Positions 61,801 to 64,000 of a DNA stretch of 64,000 nt are shown here, piece after piece. Below the pieces are notes generated by a model. That model did no database searches, was not told the DNA's origin, and saw nothing but the letters and a program-made list of their open reading frames with translations. The number at the start of each line of letters is the position of its first letter. The stretch's first letter is position 1. This DNA is from Pyrofollis japonicus (GTDB lineage: Archaea; Thermoproteota; Thermoprotei_A; Sulfolobales; Pyrodictiaceae). Where the stretch lies: assembly GCF_033097485.1 (NCBI RefSeq), contig NZ_AP028634.1, positions 1 to 64,000 of the forward strand. The letters run 5' to 3'. The position numbers and the translations under genes were made by a program.

Positions 61801-62712
61801 ACATTCTACTATGACCCAGAGCTAGTAATGATGGGCAAAGCTAACTTCAAGAGACCGTACTACAAGGGACAAGTGAAGCTACCCAACGGCAAGACATTGG
61901 TCTACGTAGGTACCTATGACTGGGCAGTAGGCGGGCTGCACAAGAAATTCACGGATGAACTCAAGACATGCTACAGCTCGTCTCATGACCTGAAGGCGTG
62001 CATAGCCTCGATGATAGCGAAGTATGGCGACTGGTACGTAGTAGAGGACGGCGGAGCCCTCAAGGGGATCAACCTTGACTATCCATGGCACTTTGAGCCC
62101 GTTGAGTCGCCGAGCATCGACCTATGGCTAGAGTATCCGCCATTCGCCTGGAGATCACCGCATAACAAGAAGATGTTCGAGCACTTCAAGGAGGAAATGA
62201 ACTTCGTCCCAACGGAACTACCCCTACCCGAAGGAGCCTCACCAGTAGTAGTAACAACCAATAGGCTCACCGAGCACTGGCACACCGGTATAATGACGCG
62301 CTCACTGCAGAGACTGGCAATGCTGTTCCCCGAGCCCTTCGTAGAGATACCTAGGGAGCTTGCCGAAAAGCTCGGAATAAGGAACGGCGACATCGTGGAG
62401 ATAGGCAATCGCCGTGCAAGAATCTATCTAAGGGCGCTCATCACTAACAGGGCACCGAAGCTAAGGATTGCTGGCAAAGAGGTATACGTGGTCAATATTC
62501 CGTGGCATTGGGGGTTCAGCGGCCTCCACGCATCCACATCAATAGCTAACTTCTTGACAGGCGACTACATGGACACTACAACAACTATGCAGGAGTCCAA
62601 GGTCTTCCTAGCATACATCAAGAAGGCCACTAAGGACAAGTATGTCTACATGAAGGTCTCAGAGTTCATTAAGACAGCCAAGTCGATCGACTTTATTCCC
62701 TCAAATAGCTAA
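58897..62712 (+). CDS. fdhA: Formate dehydrogenase-type molybdopterin catalytic subunit, Tat-exported, cysteine form
   Basis: A large molybdopterin oxidoreductase (1271 residues from ATG 58897; the frame extends to 58849). A twin-arginine signal ITRREVIKILSALTAAAAAE precedes an [4Fe-4S] site CTWCSVGC with a fourth Cys in HLCPKG. The catalytic segment ARKCHSTTVAGLAATFGFGA aligns with the U/C-H segment of FdnG-like formate dehydrogenases, with Cys in place of selenocysteine and the adjacent His kept. It should reduce NrfD/FdhB-type partners while oxidising formate to CO2 outside the membrane. Length exceeds FdnG by about 250 residues. Tungsten rather than molybdenum is likely in a hyperthermophile, an inference. 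Confidence 0.85.
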   Translation: MRSRDTFFEAPRITRREVIKILSALTAAAAAEVAGVPIAKAQHRVPPGFKVPGRAEEKPGLESMEAVKAICTWCSVGCSIIFYRKNGEVVFATGDPGSPLNKGHLCPKGQASTDLMYSPLRLKYPIIREGPRPRPEEVMRIKDAKDLEALLKKYMPRWRVVDWDTAFHYIAEKLRSLLSSSARGKTWGPVHSDGYYYKGNYFPIMVLAGAKHLNEEAYIIRKLTMLVGSNNIDHDARKCHSTTVAGLAATFGFGAQTQSFPDNSYVAAYLVFGGNPAEAHPVGFSHVMEGKEAGTLTLIVVDPKMGRTAAKADLFAFFRPGSDIAFLYYLLHYAFYERNPPIDQLDTFREYVKRLNVDMDEISKFKQIVKHFDAEQVSNITGIPVDRLRQIAKTFVENSGVTTGFKKFATIQWAMGLTQHHVGTQFIRMAAVTQLALGNMGYPGGGVNPYRGHSNVQGTTDLCILSHIFPGYVKVPTSTKQIRAYQEWKNQGFPDAFTWAPSQNTCKALGLSCTDCSSDGSYCRLKVNSSALLWSWWFMNWRRFELSMGIFVGTDPEDKPWDENSKAISDLPFTKGYTELTWWMGNLLDKLPGSDEPVLRGMFIFAENPAVSSPNTLIDYAAWGNMDLVVVSDIFFSETAFFADVVLPAASHYEKEGSITNSNRWIMWTERVKEPPGDAKPDLWIYVKLWHYLREVAGIRLPSEVAGKRVERVIFYRPDLGMKKPVEVYRRKIEPFMDYSNPGHRYPDYAETDTELIYREIDLAVDLYSGMYDWAAMKPLAKRLSAAPRSPSDIDGLWDYITVNGRPYRIWKDWGVTWPKNVRILYNLDGLEKVAGKTASFTMDRSKYALPLDFNDEKGNPVPDGAVLKITGETGEIRDAKLGYWRPAFIPGHNFFLGKFYKRGWAGHWYKVNGKKARIFADIFTGAYHASELVREAKVTGKLVLVYEDGTVEIKTAEELGFHCPICETFYYDPELVMMGKANFKRPYYKGQVKLPNGKTLVYVGTYDWAVGGLHKKFTDELKTCYSSSHDLKACIASMIAKYGDWYVVEDGGALKGINLDYPWHFEPVESPSIDLWLEYPPFAWRSPHNKKMFEHFKEEMNFVPTELPLPEGASPVVVTTNRLTEHWHTGIMTRSLQRLAMLFPEPFVEIPRELAEKLGIRNGDIVEIGNRRARIYLRALITNRAPKLRIAGKEVYVVNIPWHWGFSGLHASTSIANFLTGDYMDTTTTMQESKVFLAYIKKATKDKYVYMKVSEFIKTAKSIDFIPSNS

Positions 62713-62730
62713 CCCGCGGGGTGAGCATGC

Positions 62731-63540
62731 GTGGCCGTGAAGGTTAAAGGAAAAGCAATGCTCTTTGACGCGGAGAAGTGCATAGCTTGCAGGGCTTGTG
62801 AGATAGCGTGTCTAGAGTGGAACAACCTACCAGGCGACGACACGGAGTTCAGCCCGACCTATACGAACCCGCAATACGTTACATCAAGGACGTGGACAAC
62901 CATAATATTCCACGAGCTCTTCGGCAGCAACGGCAAGCCACCGCTATGGGTGTTCACGAAGCTCCAGTGCTTCCACTGCCTCCAGCCAACATGTGTAGAG
63001 GTCTGTCCGACCAGGGCGCTACACGTTGACTCAGAGACAGGAGCAGTAGTATGGGATGGCAGCAAGTGTATTGGCTGCGGCTACTGCGAAGTAGCGTGTC
63101 CATTTGGCATAGTCAAGCTCAACAAGGAGGCGAACACGATTGACAAGTGTACGTTCTGCAATGACAGGATAAAGAATGGCATACCGCCGGCATGTGCACA
63201 GGCATGCCCGACGGGAGCGCTTGTGTTCGGCGACTATGACGAGATAAGGGCGAAGGCAGAAGCCCTTGACAAGGAGGGGCGCTACGTCTATGGTCTCCGC
63301 GAGGTCGGTGGGACAAGATACATGATAGCCCTGCCCAAGGGTGTCAGGCCGAAGGACGTCGGATTACCATCAGCGTCTACCAGGGAGCCTGCATACGCAT
63401 TGTCGAACACCGGGAAGGACAACTATAGCTCGTTTAGCGGGAAGATTCTCGCGGAGTGGGTGGCTATAGGTGCTGTTGGTGGAGCTATTTTGGCTGGCCT
63501 GGTAAAGTCCCGGAAAGGTGAAGAGGAAAAGAAAGAGTAG
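62731..63540 (+). CDS. fdhB: Formate dehydrogenase iron-sulfur subunit (FdhB/FdnH-like)
   Basis: A 269-residue ferredoxin-type subunit with four [4Fe-4S] clusters: CIACRACEIACLEW near residue 14, CFHCLQPTCVEVCPTRAL near 80, CIGCGYCEVACPFG near 111 and CTFCNDRIKNGIPPACAQAC, near 137. It passes electrons from the catalytic subunit to the membrane. A single hydrophobic segment near the C-terminus (WVAIGAVGGAILAGLV) anchors it, as in FdnH. It starts at GTG behind the fdhA stop and is followed 18 bases later by an NrfD-type gene, giving the order A-B-membrane subunit. Confidence 0.92.
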   Translation: MAVKVKGKAMLFDAEKCIACRACEIACLEWNNLPGDDTEFSPTYTNPQYVTSRTWTTIIFHELFGSNGKPPLWVFTKLQCFHCLQPTCVEVCPTRALHVDSETGAVVWDGSKCIGCGYCEVACPFGIVKLNKEANTIDKCTFCNDRIKNGIPPACAQACPTGALVFGDYDEIRAKAEALDKEGRYVYGLREVGGTRYMIALPKGVRPKDVGLPSASTREPAYALSNTGKDNYSSFSGKILAEWVAIGAVGGAILAGLVKSRKGEEEKKE

Positions 63541-63558
63541 CCTCGGAGGTGAGTCCGA

Positions 63559-64000
63559 ATGGAGATAGGACCTGATGTTACATGGAGCACACTCATAGCA
63601 TTGTATCTTTACCTTGGCGGAATGGCTGGCGGAATGTGGATGCTCGGCTTCGCAGCAGACTATGCTGACAAGAAGGGCGAGAAGTACTACGTGGTGGCGA
63701 AGACAGCATCGTATCTCGCACCAATAACTCTTGCAGCAGGTGTCCTATTGCTAGTACTTGACCTACACCGCGCAGCCGTCGGAACCGAGGGGCTCTTACA
63801 CATACTCAACGTGTTCAACAATACATCGTCATCAGTAATGACTATAGGCTCGATAATAATATCAGTCGCGATAATATGGGGGCTCATAGTAGCAATAATG
63901 TACTACGCCAACGCATCCAGGCCATGGAGGCTAGTATTCAGCTTCATAGCAGCAATACTTGGCTTCGCAACAGCAGCATACACTGGACTACTACTATCAA
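63559..64000 (+). CDS. NrfD-type membrane subunit, cut by window end
   Basis: The first 147 codons of a polytopic membrane protein, starting at ATG 63559 with a GGAGGTGA site 6-14 bases upstream. The N-terminal LIALYLYLGGMAGGMWMLGF and LLLVLDLHRAAVGTEGLL match NrfD/PsrC quinone-reactive subunits (W..L.ALY.FLGG.A.G...; L..D). It would collect electrons from FdhB and reduce quinone in the membrane. There is no FdnI-like di-haem cytochrome b signature in the visible part. The gene continues beyond the window. Confidence 0.85.
   Translation, partial: MEIGPDVTWSTLIALYLYLGGMAGGMWMLGFAADYADKKGEKYYVVAKTASYLAPITLAAGVLLLVLDLHRAAVGTEGLLHILNVFNNTSSSVMTIGSIIISVAIIWGLIVAIMYYANASRPWRLVFSFIAAILGFATAAYTGLLLS

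Overview
The window looks like a chromosome segment of a hyperthermophilic crenarchaeon (Thermoproteota, most likely Desulfurococcales/Pyrodictiaceae-like). The reasons are archaeal promoters (BRE/TATA boxes about 25 bases before starts), many TTG and GTG starts behind GGAGG/GGTGA sites, a tRNA-Leu gene with encoded CCA, archaeal-type genes (prefoldin pair, RtcB, MJ1316-type RNA-end domain, GtrA-fused dolichol-phosphate-sugar transferase, HEPN/MNT pairs), heavy AGG/ATA codon use, and a 25-base CRISPR repeat ending in ATTGTAAG. The species is not claimed.

Layout. 0-11 kb: two tiny ribbon-helix-helix-like proteins, an MBL-fold hydrolase, a minus-strand surface-glycan operon (flippase, GT2-GtrA transferase, membrane-anchored protein), threonine synthase, an MFS transporter, a PPC-domain protein, RtcB RNA ligase and a flavin reductase-like protein. 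11-17 kb: an MJ1316-like gene leading into two large GT-C-type membrane proteins (an AT-richer patch), MscS and endonuclease III. 17-20 kb: phenylacetate-CoA ligase, a 32-residue membrane peptide and a sodium:solute symporter in one operon. 20-24 kb: small unknown genes, then a CRISPR array (23 repeats, 22 spacers) with no cas genes in the window. 24-34 kb: MATE transporter, a 1482-residue AAA-like ATPase with long coiled coils, carbamate kinase, and a coiled-coil protein with a nuclease-like tail. 34-38 kb: tRNA-Leu(CAA), a DUF167 protein, and a NifX-like protein beside two MinD/Mrp-type ATPases with inserted ferredoxin domains.

38-53 kb: three HEPN/MNT modules in different states (one intact, one with a frameshifted HEPN and an altered MNT active site, one decayed), an ABC importer, a ferritin-encapsulin fusion protein, TusA, a sufCBD operon for Fe-S assembly, a metallophosphoesterase, a CPBP protease and a GC-rich structured RNA candidate. 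53-58 kb: DUF711, two adjacent prefoldin-type chaperone subunits, an H/ACA-like RNA candidate, a maltokinase-like kinase and an ADP-ribosylglycohydrolase-like protein. 58-64 kb: a divergent formate dehydrogenase locus. An FdhD-like protein lacking the usual CxxC faces a Tat-exported cysteine-type molybdopterin catalytic subunit, followed by a four-cluster ferredoxin subunit and an NrfD-type membrane subunit cut by the window end.

Fe-S and redox biology is a recurring theme: Suf assembly, ferredoxin-MinD ATPases, a NifX-like protein, TusA, an iron-storage nanocompartment and a multi-cluster formate dehydrogenase. The most distinctive items are the encapsulated-ferritin fusion, the HEPN/MNT family with graded decay, the giant coiled-coil ATPase, the CRISPR array with a block switch in repeat sequence, and two candidate structured RNAs.
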